Notes: generated from the letters alone by a model not told the origin. A DNA stretch of 64,000 bases from Rhodococcoides fascians A25f (GCF_000760935.2 NZ_CP049745.1:111659-175658); one strand, 5' to 3'; shown: positions 16,817-25,790, counted from the stretch's first letter. Made by a program: numbers and translations.

Positions 16817-18121
16817 ATGTTGAAAGACAACAACTCTCAGGGGAGTCACCGCCGAGTCGCGGCAGCTTCTCGCACTGCGTTGGTGGCCACTGCCACCATG
16901 GCAGTGGCTGCGGCGTTCGCGGGTCCCGCGTTCGCAGACAACGTCCAGCCTGGTTTGTCGACGACGAGTCCGAGTCAACCCGGGCTGGCCACGACCGCTC
17001 CGGCACCGGCTCCGACTCAGGAACGGGAGTTCTTCATCCCACCGTCTCAGCGGGTGCAGGAAACCCAGTGGCGCAGCTACGACGACTATCGGTCGGGCAA
17101 TCAGCAGTCCTCGTACCAGAACACCTACTACGAGCCGGCCCCCGCGCCGCAGGCAGCACCGACCCAGGCCCCGCCCGCATTGCAGGCAGCTCCCCCGCCC
17201 CCGCCGCCGGTCCCCACACTGCAGCGCAAGGTCATCGCCCCGATCGACGCACCCGAGGGCTACGTCCTCGTCGGCGGAGAGCTGGTGCCGTACGACCCGA
17301 ACCTGGTCGACCGCAACCAGGTGAAGAAGTTCAACAACACCGTGGCAGCACTACAGGCCGACGGCGGAAACTGGCTCGTGGACAACGGTTTCGCCGATGC
17401 ACCACGGGCCGATCGCATCGCGGCCGGTACCGCAACGGGTGTCATCACCGGTGGTGCTGTCGGTCTGGCCGCATCCGTGGCCCCAGCCGCAGTGATCACC
17501 GGCACCGCCGCTGCCATCGGCGGCGGCCTCGGTGTCGCAGCCACCACAGGCACCGGCGCGGTTGTCTGGGGCGGCCCTGTCGGCTGGGTCTTCATCCCCG
17601 GAGCCGCAGCACTCGCCGGAGCTGGCGTTGGCGCAGCGCTGTCGGCACCGATCGTGTTGGGCCTGACCGGCACCGGCGCTGTCATCGGCGGCATCCTCGG
17701 TGCCACCGTTCTCGGCGGCGAGCAGCAGATCATCGAAGAGCCGGCCCCCGCCCCGGCGGTGGTTCCCCCGGCAGCCGACAGCGTCCCGGTGATCCCGTTG
17801 GCCGCGACAGTCGATCTCCCTGGAGCCGTCGGACAAGTTCGCGACACCCTCGCTGCCGACCCGAACGGCCGCCAGGTGCTCGCGGCCGCCGACACTGCGG
17901 TTCAGAACGCGGCACCGATCGTCGAGAAGACGGTCACCGACGCGTCGGTGTGGACCGCACCTGCCGTCGAAGCTGCACAGGGCTTCACCTCGAAGGCCCT
18001 CGAACAGCCCGCCGTGGCACAGACCGTCGCGGCAGCGCAGTCCGCAGCAGCTCCCGTTCTCGACCAGGCGAACAAGGTCGTGAGCGACGCGTTCGCTGCA
18101 TTCGCACCCACCCCGGCCTGA
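16817..18121 (+). CDS. Secreted Ala/Pro/Gly-rich protein, first gene of the transfer operon
   Basis: The 434-residue protein has an N-terminal signal peptide (basic start, hydrophobic A-L-V-A-T-A-T-M-A-V-A-A-A-F-A-G, cleavage after A-F-A). A Pro/Gln-rich linker follows (residues about 40-135), then E-G-Y-V-L-V-G-G-E-L-V-P-Y and a long Gly/Ala/Thr-rich hydrophobic stretch (about 195-295). Similar proteins on rhodococcal plasmids are labelled 'insoluble domain protein', from memory. GAAAGGAAG precedes the start. It may form a surface or envelope structure used in mating contact; this is inference. Confidence 0.7.
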   Translation: MLKDNNSQGSHRRVAAASRTALVATATMAVAAAFAGPAFADNVQPGLSTTSPSQPGLATTAPAPAPTQEREFFIPPSQRVQETQWRSYDDYRSGNQQSSYQNTYYEPAPAPQAAPTQAPPALQAAPPPPPPVPTLQRKVIAPIDAPEGYVLVGGELVPYDPNLVDRNQVKKFNNTVAALQADGGNWLVDNGFADAPRADRIAAGTATGVITGGAVGLAASVAPAAVITGTAAAIGGGLGVAATTGTGAVVWGGPVGWVFIPGAAALAGAGVGAALSAPIVLGLTGTGAVIGGILGATVLGGEQQIIEEPAPAPAVVPPAADSVPVIPLAATVDLPGAVGQVRDTLAADPNGRQVLAAADTAVQNAAPIVEKTVTDASVWTAPAVEAAQGFTSKALEQPAVAQTVAAAQSAAAPVLDQANKVVSDAFAAFAPTPA

Positions 18122-18126
18122 CCGAT

Positions 18127-18158
18127 CGGGCACGACCGGCCACCACCGGTCGTGCCCG
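18127..18158. repeat. Perfect hairpin with CACGACCGG/CCGGTCGTG core
   Basis: GGGCACGACCGG (18128-18139) and CCGGTCGTGCCC (18146-18157) make a 12-bp perfect stem, extendable by one more pair, with loop CCACCA. It begins six bases after the stop of the first transfer gene. No T-tract follows. The inner core is the same as in the hairpin at 61692-61724 inside the ParB-like gene, so it may be a protein-binding site or a processing/attenuation hairpin. Confidence 0.65.
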
Positions 18159-18213
18159 GCACCCGGCCACCGCCACCACACACAGACCTTTTCGAGAAAG
18201 GAGGACACCGCAG

Positions 18214-19095
18214 ATGGCTGTCTCGAATCCCGACGACGACCAGTGGTTCGCGCCGCTGCCCGCCGAGTCGAGCCCTCCGACATCGCAGCGGCCCGACGCC
18301 TCCGAACCGTCGACGCTCCATACAGCCCCGCCGCAGGCGTACTCCGATCTCGACCAGCCCGCCGATCTCGGCGGGCGCGTTCTCACCCTCCCGGCGTCGA
18401 CGGCGGCCGTACCGCCGTGGCAGGCCGTGCTCGACGCCGCCGCGCGCACCACCGTGCAGAGCGCACCCGGCGACGCCTCGACCCTCGACACCCGCCCGTC
18501 GACGCCGCCGCGGGAGAGCTGGCTGCGACGCAATCGCGCCGCTCTCGCGGTGGCCGGATCACTCGCAGCGATCGCAGCGCTGGCCACAACAGGGTTACTC
18601 GTGGCCACCGGCACCGACGAGACACCCGCTCCCGTCGCCGCAGCGCAGAGCCACGAGCAGGCCCAGAGCGCCGCACCCACGACCACCACCGCACTGGCGA
18701 CGACCACCCCGAAGGTGCTCACCGCGGCCGAATGGTGCGCACAGCAGACCGGTGGCCAGCACGCCTCCGCTGATTCCCCGGACCCGGAGCTGGCCGTCAT
18801 CGGCCGCATCGAAGACGCCTACTACCTCTCCCGCGACATGGCCGCCGTCAACGCCCAACTCGCACCAGGAGTGACAGTCAAACCCGACGAATTCGCCGCC
18901 GCGATCGCCGCGATTCCGGCCGGCACCGACCACTGCGTCCTGACCACTCCACTCGGCCCCTCCCAGTACCGCGTGACCCTGATCGAACGCCGCCCCGGCG
19001 GCGAGCAGAAGCGGTTCGCCTCCGCCATGACCACCCAACGCACCCCCGACGGCACCAGCGCCGTCATCACCGCGATCGGTAGGGCCCCCGAATGA
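18214..19095 (+). CDS. Single-pass membrane protein of the transfer operon
   Basis: The 293-residue protein has a disordered cytoplasmic N-terminal part (about 1-105), one transmembrane helix (about 112-132, A-L-A-V-A-G-S-L-A-A-I-A-A-L-A) and an external domain of about 130 residues with W-C-A-Q-Q-T-G-G and a final Y-R-V-T-L-I-E-R-R. The layout resembles VirB8-like scaffold proteins, but no motif proves it. AAAGGAGG precedes the ATG at 18214. Its stop overlaps the next start (ATGA), so translation is coupled to the ParA-like gene. Confidence 0.72.
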   Translation: MAVSNPDDDQWFAPLPAESSPPTSQRPDASEPSTLHTAPPQAYSDLDQPADLGGRVLTLPASTAAVPPWQAVLDAAARTTVQSAPGDASTLDTRPSTPPRESWLRRNRAALAVAGSLAAIAALATTGLLVATGTDETPAPVAAAQSHEQAQSAAPTTTTALATTTPKVLTAAEWCAQQTGGQHASADSPDPELAVIGRIEDAYYLSRDMAAVNAQLAPGVTVKPDEFAAAIAAIPAGTDHCVLTTPLGPSQYRVTLIERRPGGEQKRFASAMTTQRTPDGTSAVITAIGRAPE

Positions 19096-19943
19096 CCGAA
19101 TCCACCACCGACACCGGATATCTGGCGTGGCTTACCCCCACCCCAACGTCCGGCGAGACCGACGAGAACCCAGCACCCGAGCCTGCTGCTCCCACCTCGC
19201 CCCGTCCCGGCACCGGCGCCGCCGACGACCCGGTGGTGGTCGTGGTCGCCGGCGCCCACGGCGGATCCGGTGCCACCGTCGCCACGGTGCTGCTGGCACT
19301 GATCGCTGCCTCGGAAAGCACATCACCGGTGATCGCCCTCGACGGAACACCCGTCGGCGGCGACCTCGCCACCCGCACCCCCGCAGGACAGAGGTACCCC
19401 ACCTACTGGCAGGACTGGTTCGTCGGTGACAGAAGCGAACCGGCCGCCCTACCCGAAACCGGCTGGTGCGCCATCGTCCGCGATCGGACACTGCCAGAAC
19501 AACACTCACCGCTTGCAGATGCGGTAGCGGCGCTGCGGGCAATGGGTCGCTCGGTGATCGTCGATGCCGGCGCATCGGTGGGCTCACCCTGGTTCGAGGC
19601 CGTAGCGGATCTCGCCGACCACATCGTGGTCACCATCGACGACCGCGCCGGAGCGGCAAACGCCGCCCGCCCGGTCCTATCGATGCTGCGTCAACGCCTC
19701 GGAGCCTCGCAGATGGGGCACGCCGTCCAGCTTCTGGTCACCTCGCAGCGCCCCGGAATCGACCACGTCACCGGCCCGCTGGCAGACGCACTCGCCGGCC
19801 GCGTCGCGGGCGTGCACCACCTGCCCTACGACCCCGAGATCGCAGCAGGAATCGAGATCGACCCCGCTCTGCTGTCGAGCTCGTCGTTCGATGCCGCCCA
19901 CACCGTGCACACCCGCACACACCCGAAGGCCGAGCAGCGATGA
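19092..19943 (+). CDS. ParA/MinD-like P-loop ATPase of the transfer operon
   Basis: The 283-residue protein has a deviant Walker A at residues about 54-62 (G-A-H-G-G-S-G-A-T), lacking the usual Lys, then a Rossmann-like pattern with S-V-I-V-D-A-G-A-S-V-G and a late L-L-V-T-S-Q-R-P. The N-terminal 45 residues are Pro/Thr-rich. Similar proteins in actinobacterial conjugation clusters may position the machinery. Without the signature Lys, ATP hydrolysis is uncertain. A related, more degenerate protein is encoded at 23701. Confidence 0.7.
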   Translation: MTESTTDTGYLAWLTPTPTSGETDENPAPEPAAPTSPRPGTGAADDPVVVVVAGAHGGSGATVATVLLALIAASESTSPVIALDGTPVGGDLATRTPAGQRYPTYWQDWFVGDRSEPAALPETGWCAIVRDRTLPEQHSPLADAVAALRAMGRSVIVDAGASVGSPWFEAVADLADHIVVTIDDRAGAANAARPVLSMLRQRLGASQMGHAVQLLVTSQRPGIDHVTGPLADALAGRVAGVHHLPYDPEIAAGIEIDPALLSSSSFDAAHTVHTRTHPKAEQR

Positions 19944-20026
19944 CCGACCCCAGCTACCGAGCCACGTACCGCAGCAGCCCCACCGGCTATCGCACCGGCC
20001 CAGCTCGGCCGACGCCCCGTCCGTGA
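19940..20026 (+). CDS. Possible 28-residue peptide, coupled start
   Basis: An ATG at 19940 overlaps the stop of the ParA-like gene (ATGA) and opens a 28-codon frame rich in Tyr, Arg, Pro and Thr. The overlap imitates other junctions in this operon, but nothing else supports it. The stretch 20027-20157 shows no gene. Confidence 0.28.
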   Translation: MTDPSYRATYRSSPTGYRTGPARPTPRP

Positions 20027-20157
20027 CCGGCCGCGCTCCCACGCACCGCTGCCGCGGTGCCCAGTGAAACCGAACGCATCCATCGCCTCCTGTTCAGCGA
20101 CTACCGAACTGCCGATCGCACACCAGATTTCACGCTCAACGACGGACGGAGAACACG

Positions 20158-21804
20158 ATGACCACCACCCCACCCCGCAGACCGGTACACACCCGGTTCG
20201 CGATCGTCGCCGTGACCACGGGGGCGATGATGCTCGCCGCCACCGGCGTCTCCTACGCCGAACCCGCACGCACACAGACCGATTCCGGCTCCTGCGATGT
20301 GCTGCACGTCTTCGGCTGGCAGGGCACCGGTGAATCCGGTGATGCCGCTGAGACCGACCTCGATACCGGATTCCTCGGCACAGCGATCACCATTCCGCTG
20401 CGACTGGCCGCCGATCAGGTCGGCCGCACGCTGATCCCGTACGCCGCGAGCTTCGGCGGCAAGCCCGGTGACAGCACCGATCTTCCCTACGCACAGTCCA
20501 TTTCCGATGGCCTCGAGTCGGGGTCGAAGTTCCTCTCCGACTACGCCGCCCGCTGCCCCGGATCACCGGTCGCTCTCACCGGCTACTCCCAAGGTGCGCA
20601 GGTCGCCTCCGAGATCGCCCGCCTCATCGGCGCGGGCAAAGGCCCGATCCCCGCCAAGGACGTCGCCGCAGTCGCCCTGTTCTCCGACCCGACCCGCCCC
20701 GCCTCGTCCCCGGTCTTCCCCGGCTCGAAGACCCCCGACCAGCCGACCCCGCCGCCCGGTGTTCCCGCAGGTGACCTCGACGGACTCGCAGTCACCGCCC
20801 CGGCCGCGGACGGCGGCGGCATCGCCCCCACCATCGACGCACCCTCGGCCACCGCCTCGCAGACCGGATCACCGAGCAGCACCGCTTCGTTCGGGCAGCT
20901 CTCGGGCCGAGTCGCACAGTTCTGCACCGCCGGCGACCTCGCCTGCTCGATGCCCGCCAAATCGACCATCGCATCGACGGTCACCAACATCGCCGGACAA
21001 CTGCACCTCGAGCAGCAGGACCCCCAGCAGACCCTCATCGACCTCGCCGGTGCGGTCGGCGGAGCCTCACTGCGTACCGCCGCCGATGTGGTCACCAACG
21101 ACGTCGACTTCAAGAACGGAAAATTCACCGTCGCCAGCGGCGGCAAGACCGTCCTGGGCCGGTTGGCCGAGAACTCCGCTCCCGCCTCGGACACCCCCGA
21201 AGCCGACGCGAAGATCATTCGCGCCGTCGTCAAAGCCGGAGTCATGGGCCTGGGCGCAGCGGTCACGGTCGCCAAGAAGGTCCTCACCCCCGCCACGATC
21301 ACCGAACTAGCCACCGTCGGCCTGTCCAACCCTCCGGTCGCGCTCGCCTCGCTCGGAGCCAAGGTCGGAGCCGCGGTCGTCTCGCTGTTCCCGCCGGCCA
21401 CCATCTCCTCGGTGCAGCGCAAGATCTACCACGAGATCAGCCAAGGGATCGAAGAGAACCAAGGCCTACTCACCCTGGCCACCGATGTCCGCTACTGGGA
21501 CACCGTCCGCCTGCACGGCACCTACGACCAGGTTCCGGTCACCGACGACGGCCAGACACCGGCCAAGTTCACCGTCGAATGGTTCACCCGCCTCGCCTCC
21601 GCCCTCGCATCCGGAGACAGTGCGCCCGCCTCGTCGACGCCGCGCAGCTCGACCTCGGCGTCCACCACACCGACGAGCTCGACAATGCCGACCACGGCGA
21701 CTCCGCGTACCTCCCCGACTCTGCCGCAGGCCTCGGGCAGCTCCACCTCCCGCACTCTTCCGACCTTGGCTCCGATGACCACCGACTCCGGCAGCGAGCA
21801 GTGA
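20158..21804 (+). CDS. Secreted cutinase-like serine hydrolase in the transfer operon
   Basis: The 548-residue protein has a signal peptide ending A-T-G-V-S-Y-A-E and a cutinase-fold domain. C-D-V-L-H-V-F-G-W-Q-G-T-G-E stands at the oxyanion side, the nucleophile elbow is G-Y-S-Q-G (residues 142-146), and D-V-R-Y-W-D-T-V-R-L-H-G-T-Y probably supplies the catalytic His region. A long insertion separates these blocks, and the C-terminal 60 residues are Ser/Thr/Pro-rich. Cutinase-like proteins of mycolic-acid bacteria cleave lipid or mycolate esters. Here it probably loosens the outer lipid layer for the conjugation channel, which is inference from context. Confidence 0.75.
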   Translation: MTTTPPRRPVHTRFAIVAVTTGAMMLAATGVSYAEPARTQTDSGSCDVLHVFGWQGTGESGDAAETDLDTGFLGTAITIPLRLAADQVGRTLIPYAASFGGKPGDSTDLPYAQSISDGLESGSKFLSDYAARCPGSPVALTGYSQGAQVASEIARLIGAGKGPIPAKDVAAVALFSDPTRPASSPVFPGSKTPDQPTPPPGVPAGDLDGLAVTAPAADGGGIAPTIDAPSATASQTGSPSSTASFGQLSGRVAQFCTAGDLACSMPAKSTIASTVTNIAGQLHLEQQDPQQTLIDLAGAVGGASLRTAADVVTNDVDFKNGKFTVASGGKTVLGRLAENSAPASDTPEADAKIIRAVVKAGVMGLGAAVTVAKKVLTPATITELATVGLSNPPVALASLGAKVGAAVVSLFPPATISSVQRKIYHEISQGIEENQGLLTLATDVRYWDTVRLHGTYDQVPVTDDGQTPAKFTVEWFTRLASALASGDSAPASSTPRSSTSASTTPTSSTMPTTATPRTSPTLPQASGSSTSRTLPTLAPMTTDSGSEQ

Positions 21805-21902
21805 TCGCCACCTCGCCGCTGATGTACACCCCGCGCTGACACCGACCCGCACAGTTCTCCGTCCGACCGGCCACACCACCACCGAGTAAGGAAACGACCT
21901 CC

Positions 21903-23126
21903 ATGTCCAGTAGCAGCACTGGCTCCGACGCCGCGACGAAGATCGTCGCCGGCGTCGCCGCGGTGCTCGTCGCTGTCGTGATCTCGGTGGTGGTGCTGTT
22001 CGTGTCCTCCGGCTCGGACTGCGCGGTCCCCGGCAGTAGGGAAGCGTCCGGTCAGGTCGGAGCCGCCGACGGCAGCGGCACAGCCGGTCTGAACGAGAAA
22101 CAGCTCGCGATCGCCAAACAGACCGTCGCCATCGGTGAGGCGATGGGCATTCCGGAGCAGGGCATCATCATCGCCCTCGCGACCGAGTCCCAGGAGTCGA
22201 CGTTCCGGATGCTCGCCAACTCCAACGTCCCGGATTCGCTGAACTACCCCCACGACGCTGTCGGATCGGATCACCTGTCGGTCAACCCGTTCCAGCAGCA
22301 GGTCACCATCTGGGGCGATACCGCGACCCTGATGAACCCGGTGACCGCGAACCGCCTGTTCTATCAGCACCTGCTCGCGGTACCGGGATGGGAGACGATG
22401 CCGGTCACCGTCGCCGCGCAGACCGTCCAGGGCTCGGCCTACCCCGACGCCTACGCCGATGACGAAACCCTCGCCCGCTCGCTCTACGGCGAATTGAAAG
22501 GCGCAGGCAAAGAGCTCTCGGCCGCCGACAAGGCGATCCTTGCCGACGCCGGCGCCTCCGCAGCATCGACCGCCGTCCCGGTCGCAGACGGCGGATCCGG
22601 AGCCGGATGCGCAGCGTCGGTGTCGAACCCGAACGGCCCGACCTTCACACCCGGCGGACCGTTCGGGCAGAACGTCATCGCCGCGGCGATGCGCTGGCTC
22701 GGCACGCCCTATGCGTGGGGCGGCGGCAACACCGACGGCCCCACCAATGGCATCAGCGACGGCGGCGGCGCGGCAGATGCGAACGGCGACACCGGAAAAG
22801 TCGGCTTCGACTGCTCCGGCCTGACCCTGTATGCGGTGTTCCAGGCATCGGGCGGTGCAATCAGCCTGCCGCACTACACCGGCGACACCTCCAACCCCGG
22901 CCAGCTGTACGACCCACGCGGACAGGACATTCCGCTCGACCAGAAGCAGCCCGGCGATCTGATCTATTTCGGATCCGGCGGCAACACCCACCACGTCGGG
23001 ATCTTCTACGGCGTCGACAACGGCACCGAGATGCTCCTGAACGCACCGCAATCCGGAGACGTCGTCAAAGTCCAACCACTGTCCGACTTTTCAGGAGAAA
23101 CGATGTACGTCAGGAGATTCGGATGA
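21903..23126 (+). CDS. Membrane-anchored NlpC/P60 cell-wall hydrolase with lytic-transglycosylase-like region
   Basis: The 407-residue protein has one N-terminal transmembrane helix (about 15-37). A region with I-A-L-A-T-E-S-Q-E-S-T-F-R (about 90-105) resembles the glutamate region of soluble lytic transglycosylases. A C-terminal NlpC/P60 peptidase domain (about 255-405) has the catalytic Cys in G-F-D-C-S-G-L and the His in T-H-H-V-G-I-F. It fills the VirB1 role, opening peptidoglycan for the T4SS channel. Its stop overlaps the next start. Confidence 0.87.
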   Translation: MSSSSTGSDAATKIVAGVAAVLVAVVISVVVLFVSSGSDCAVPGSREASGQVGAADGSGTAGLNEKQLAIAKQTVAIGEAMGIPEQGIIIALATESQESTFRMLANSNVPDSLNYPHDAVGSDHLSVNPFQQQVTIWGDTATLMNPVTANRLFYQHLLAVPGWETMPVTVAAQTVQGSAYPDAYADDETLARSLYGELKGAGKELSAADKAILADAGASAASTAVPVADGGSGAGCAASVSNPNGPTFTPGGPFGQNVIAAAMRWLGTPYAWGGGNTDGPTNGISDGGGAADANGDTGKVGFDCSGLTLYAVFQASGGAISLPHYTGDTSNPGQLYDPRGQDIPLDQKQPGDLIYFGSGGNTHHVGIFYGVDNGTEMLLNAPQSGDVVKVQPLSDFSGETMYVRRFG

Positions 23127-23704
23127 CACCCACACCCACCACCCACCGCCGCACAGGGGCAGCGGTCCTCATGGTCGCCGCCGGTCTTGCTGTGCTGACC
23201 GGTTGTGGAACTTCCACAACCGACACCCCACCGGCCCCCACGGTTGCTCCTGCGCCCTCGTGTACCGCCGGTATGGACTCCGCGACCGGCGCGGACCTGT
23301 GCGACCCCGAATCGGTGATGACCACGGCCGTGTCGGTCCTGTACTCCTACCACCCGGCCACCCAACCCCAGAAGGGCGTCGACATCGACTCCGCCGCAAC
23401 CCTTCTCGACCCCGGCTACATCTCCCGGCTCGGTGTCTCGTACTCCGCCCTCGCCCCCGTCACCGGCAACACCTGGGAGCAGTGGAAAGCAGAACGATCC
23501 ACCGTGACCGCCGATGCTGCGATCGGCAGCGACGATCACCCCGCCGACACCGACACCACCGTGTCCCGAGTGGTGACGGTGACCCAGACCGTCCACGACG
23601 CGGCCGGCGATCCGGTCTCGGCATTGCCGACGATGGCGGTCTACACCTCCGTCACCCGCACAGGACAGGGCGGTTGGGCCGTGAGCGGGGTGAGCGTGCG
23701 ATGA
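23123..23704 (+). CDS. Lipoprotein of the transfer operon, VirB8/NTF2-like
   Basis: The 193-residue protein has a lipoprotein signal with lipobox L-T-G-C (Cys at residue about 28), a Thr/Pro linker, and a domain with a long helix (S-V-M-T-T-A-V-S-V-L-Y-S-Y) and strands (V-S-R-V-V-T-V-T-Q-T-V). This is compatible with the NTF2-like fold of conjugative TcpC/VirB8 proteins. The fold call is tentative. The start at 23123 overlaps the NlpC gene stop, and the stop overlaps the next ATG. Confidence 0.68.
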   Translation: MTPTPTTHRRTGAAVLMVAAGLAVLTGCGTSTTDTPPAPTVAPAPSCTAGMDSATGADLCDPESVMTTAVSVLYSYHPATQPQKGVDIDSAATLLDPGYISRLGVSYSALAPVTGNTWEQWKAERSTVTADAAIGSDDHPADTDTTVSRVVTVTQTVHDAAGDPVSALPTMAVYTSVTRTGQGGWAVSGVSVR

Positions 23705-24315
23705 GCGCCGCCCACCACCACCCCGGCGATTCCCCGGCCCCCCACCCCGACATCTGGCCCGGCGCAGTCCCCCGTACGCCCCTGTGCGCGGAGCATCCGC
23801 TGGTGTGGCTGCTCGGCGCGCACGGCGGCGCGGCCGTGTCGTCGCTGACCGCCTCGCTCGACTGGGCCGGTAACGCTCAGCGCCGGTGGCCCTCCGGTGT
23901 CCACGGCGATTCGCCGTTGGTGGCCATCGTCGCCCGCACGCACCTGTCCGGGCTCACGGCCGCGCACCGGTTGCTGATGCAGCACTACAACCGCGAGGTC
24001 CCCGGCGAGGTGCAGTTGTTGGGTCTGATCACCGTCGCGGACACCGACCGTGGACTGAGCAGTGACCTCAAGCGTGAGCTCGACCGCGTCGAATCCCTCG
24101 CCCCGGCGGCGTGGCGTCTCGGCTGGATCGAGCCGTGGCGACACATGCTGCCCGCCGATCTGCCCTCGTGGGGCCCGCGCAGCACCCTCTCCCAGGACAA
24201 ACGGGCCCGCGCCGACACCACCCGGACACCGGTCGCCCCGATCCGCGACGTCCTGCACCCCGGGTTGCTCGCCGCTGCCGCAGCAGCTCTCGATACCGGG
24301 CCACCGCCCACCTGA
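23701..24315 (+). CDS. Degenerate P-loop-like protein of the transfer operon
   Basis: The 204-residue protein has L-L-G-A-H-G-G-A-A-V-S-S-L at residues about 38-49, closely like the deviant Walker A of the ParA-like protein at 19092 but without its Ser-Gly-Ala-Thr part, followed by I-V-A-R-T-H-L-S-G-L and L-L-G-L-I-T-V-A-D-T. It looks like a ParA/MinD-fold protein that has lost the nucleotide site. No other family was recognised. It may be a partner of the ATPase. Confidence 0.62.
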   Translation: MSAAHHHPGDSPAPHPDIWPGAVPRTPLCAEHPLVWLLGAHGGAAVSSLTASLDWAGNAQRRWPSGVHGDSPLVAIVARTHLSGLTAAHRLLMQHYNREVPGEVQLLGLITVADTDRGLSSDLKRELDRVESLAPAAWRLGWIEPWRHMLPADLPSWGPRSTLSQDKRARADTTRTPVAPIRDVLHPGLLAAAAAALDTGPPPT

Positions 24316-24395
24316 CCACCGTCTACCGGCCCACTGACCGGTTCGGGTTCGACCGAATCCGAACCTCCACCCCTCACCCACCGAAGGAACCGATC

Positions 24396-24719
24396 ATGTT
24401 GCTCACCACCCTCACCGCCGCCGCAGACCTCGCCGCAGCAGCCGATATCCAGCCACACACCGATGTCCTCGCCCAGGTCGGCCCCTCCGGCGTCGAGGCA
24501 CCTCCGGGCGCGGACAAGTACCAGACCTTGATGAACATCGTCCTGTGGGTCGTCGCCGGCGGGCTCGCGTGTGTCGGCGTCGCTGCCGGATTGAAGTTCG
24601 CCATCGGCTACCAGGACGGAACGAACTCACGCGGCCAGCAGATGGCGCTCGGTGGCGTCGCGATCGGTGCCGTCTTCTCCGGCACCGCAACGGCGCTGGT
24701 CAACACACTGATGTTCTGA
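24396..24719 (+). CDS. Small two-helix membrane protein, VirB2/pilin-like
   Basis: The 107-residue protein has a processed-looking Ala-rich start (ending D-V-L-A-Q-V), then two hydrophobic helices (residues about 46-66 and 82-102) separated by a short loop, Y-Q-D-G-T-N-S-R-G. This is the size and layout of VirB2/TrbC-type T4SS subunits. CGAAGGAA precedes the ATG. The next gene encodes a similar protein, so the two may form a pair. Confidence 0.65.
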   Translation: MLLTTLTAAADLAAAADIQPHTDVLAQVGPSGVEAPPGADKYQTLMNIVLWVVAGGLACVGVAAGLKFAIGYQDGTNSRGQQMALGGVAIGAVFSGTATALVNTLMF

Positions 24720-24733
24720 CCGGACACCGAACA

Positions 24734-25039
24734 ATGACGCTGGCACTGTCCTCCGCAGCCGCCCACGCCTCGGCGTCGCTGCTCGCGGCCATCCCCACCG
24801 GCGACGAACCCCGCACCCCACCGCCGGAAGCAACCGCCCAGCTCGAGCAGGTCGGCCGGTACTTCTTCTGGTTCGTCACCGGGGCGCTCTCGATCGCCGG
24901 CGTTCTCGCCGGGATTTATCTCGCGGTCGCCTACAGCCGGCACGGGCAGCTCGGAGAGGGCGAAAAACGCGTCGTCGCCGTCGCCATCGCCGCGGTGGTC
25001 GTCGGTAGCAGCGGCGCCTGGGCACCCCTGCTCCTGTAA
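24734..25039 (+). CDS. Second small two-helix membrane protein, pilin-like
   Basis: The 101-residue protein starts at ATG 24734, 14 bases after the previous stop. It has the same plan as its neighbour: an Ala/Ser start, a Gly/Ala-rich helix (about 42-66), a short polar loop with G-Q-L-G-E-G-E-K-R, and a last helix. It is probably a paralogous T4SS membrane subunit. No strong ribosome-binding site is seen, so expression may depend on the upstream gene. Confidence 0.62.
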   Translation: MTLALSSAAAHASASLLAAIPTGDEPRTPPPEATAQLEQVGRYFFWFVTGALSIAGVLAGIYLAVAYSRHGQLGEGEKRVVAVAIAAVVVGSSGAWAPLLL

Positions 25040-25089
25040 GGCCCTCGGCCGCTCCTGTGACCGCCCCACCTACTTCGAGGAGAAAAACC

Positions 25090-25755
25090 ATGGCACACAA
25101 CACCGTTCGCCGAGTAGTCGTCGGGATCACCGCTGTCCTCGCCCTCACCATCGCCGGATGCGGCTCCGACAGTGCCGATCCGGACGACGGCAGCGACGAC
25201 ACGCAGGTCGTCGATGTCGCCGCCGTCCCGGAATCGGTGACCTGGACTCCCTACCAAGGGGTCTCGGTGCCCTACAGCAGCATCGACGGCCCCACCACCG
25301 GTACTGTCTCGGCGGCACCGACCGGATACAGCCACACCCCGCAAGGTGCGATCCTGGCCGCGATCCAGGCCCAGACCCGACTCGCCCTCGCACCGGATTC
25401 GAGCTGGCCGCAGGTCACCGCAGCCTTGGTCGCACCCGGTGCCGGACGAGATGCGTACGCCACCGCACGTGCGGGGGCCTCGATCACCAGCGCCGCCGAC
25501 CCCGCCACGACCGCCGCGTTCGCCGGATTCCGGGTCCGTGACTACACCGACGACACCGCTGTCGTCGACATTGCGACGACCATGCCGGGCGGGCAGCTGA
25601 CCTCGGTCCCCGCGACCGTCCTGTGGCGCGGCGACGACTGGAAGCTCCTGCTCCCCGACCCCAGCAGCGACGACAGCGATATCGCCGCCCCGGCCGACAC
25701 CGACCCGGCCGAGCTGCCCTCTCTCGACGGGTTCACCTCGTTCTCCGCATCCTGA
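25090..25755 (+). CDS. Lipoprotein with T-P-Q-G-A motif, paralogue of the next gene
   Basis: The 221-residue protein has a lipobox T-I-A-G-C (Cys at residue about 24) and an Asp-rich linker. Its globular domain has G-Y-S-H-T-P-Q-G-A-I-L-A-A at the start of a helix and D-Y-T-D-D-T-A-V-V-D-I in a strand. The following gene shares both blocks. The pattern suits a VirB8-like NTF2 domain facing the cell wall. GAGGAG lies upstream of ATG 25090. Confidence 0.72.
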   Translation: MAHNTVRRVVVGITAVLALTIAGCGSDSADPDDGSDDTQVVDVAAVPESVTWTPYQGVSVPYSSIDGPTTGTVSAAPTGYSHTPQGAILAAIQAQTRLALAPDSSWPQVTAALVAPGAGRDAYATARAGASITSAADPATTAAFAGFRVRDYTDDTAVVDIATTMPGGQLTSVPATVLWRGDDWKLLLPDPSSDDSDIAAPADTDPAELPSLDGFTSFSAS

Positions 25756-25790
25756 CCGTCCACCACCCAGAGCGAAAGGCCCAGTGCGCC

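Noticed and set aside
18127..18158. Simple intrinsic terminator after the first transfer gene
   Set aside because: It has no T-tract, lies within an apparent operon and shares its core with the ParB-gene hairpin, so it is listed as a repeat with open function.
17068..18213. A long upstream extension of the membrane protein gene at 18214
   Set aside because: The extension overlaps the secreted-protein gene in another frame and is Arg-rich; ATG 18214 has a good ribosome-binding site.
21522..23075. A 517-codon minus-strand frame opposite the NlpC/P60 gene
   Set aside because: It is the antisense shadow of clear NlpC/P60 coding; composition and absence of motifs argue against it.
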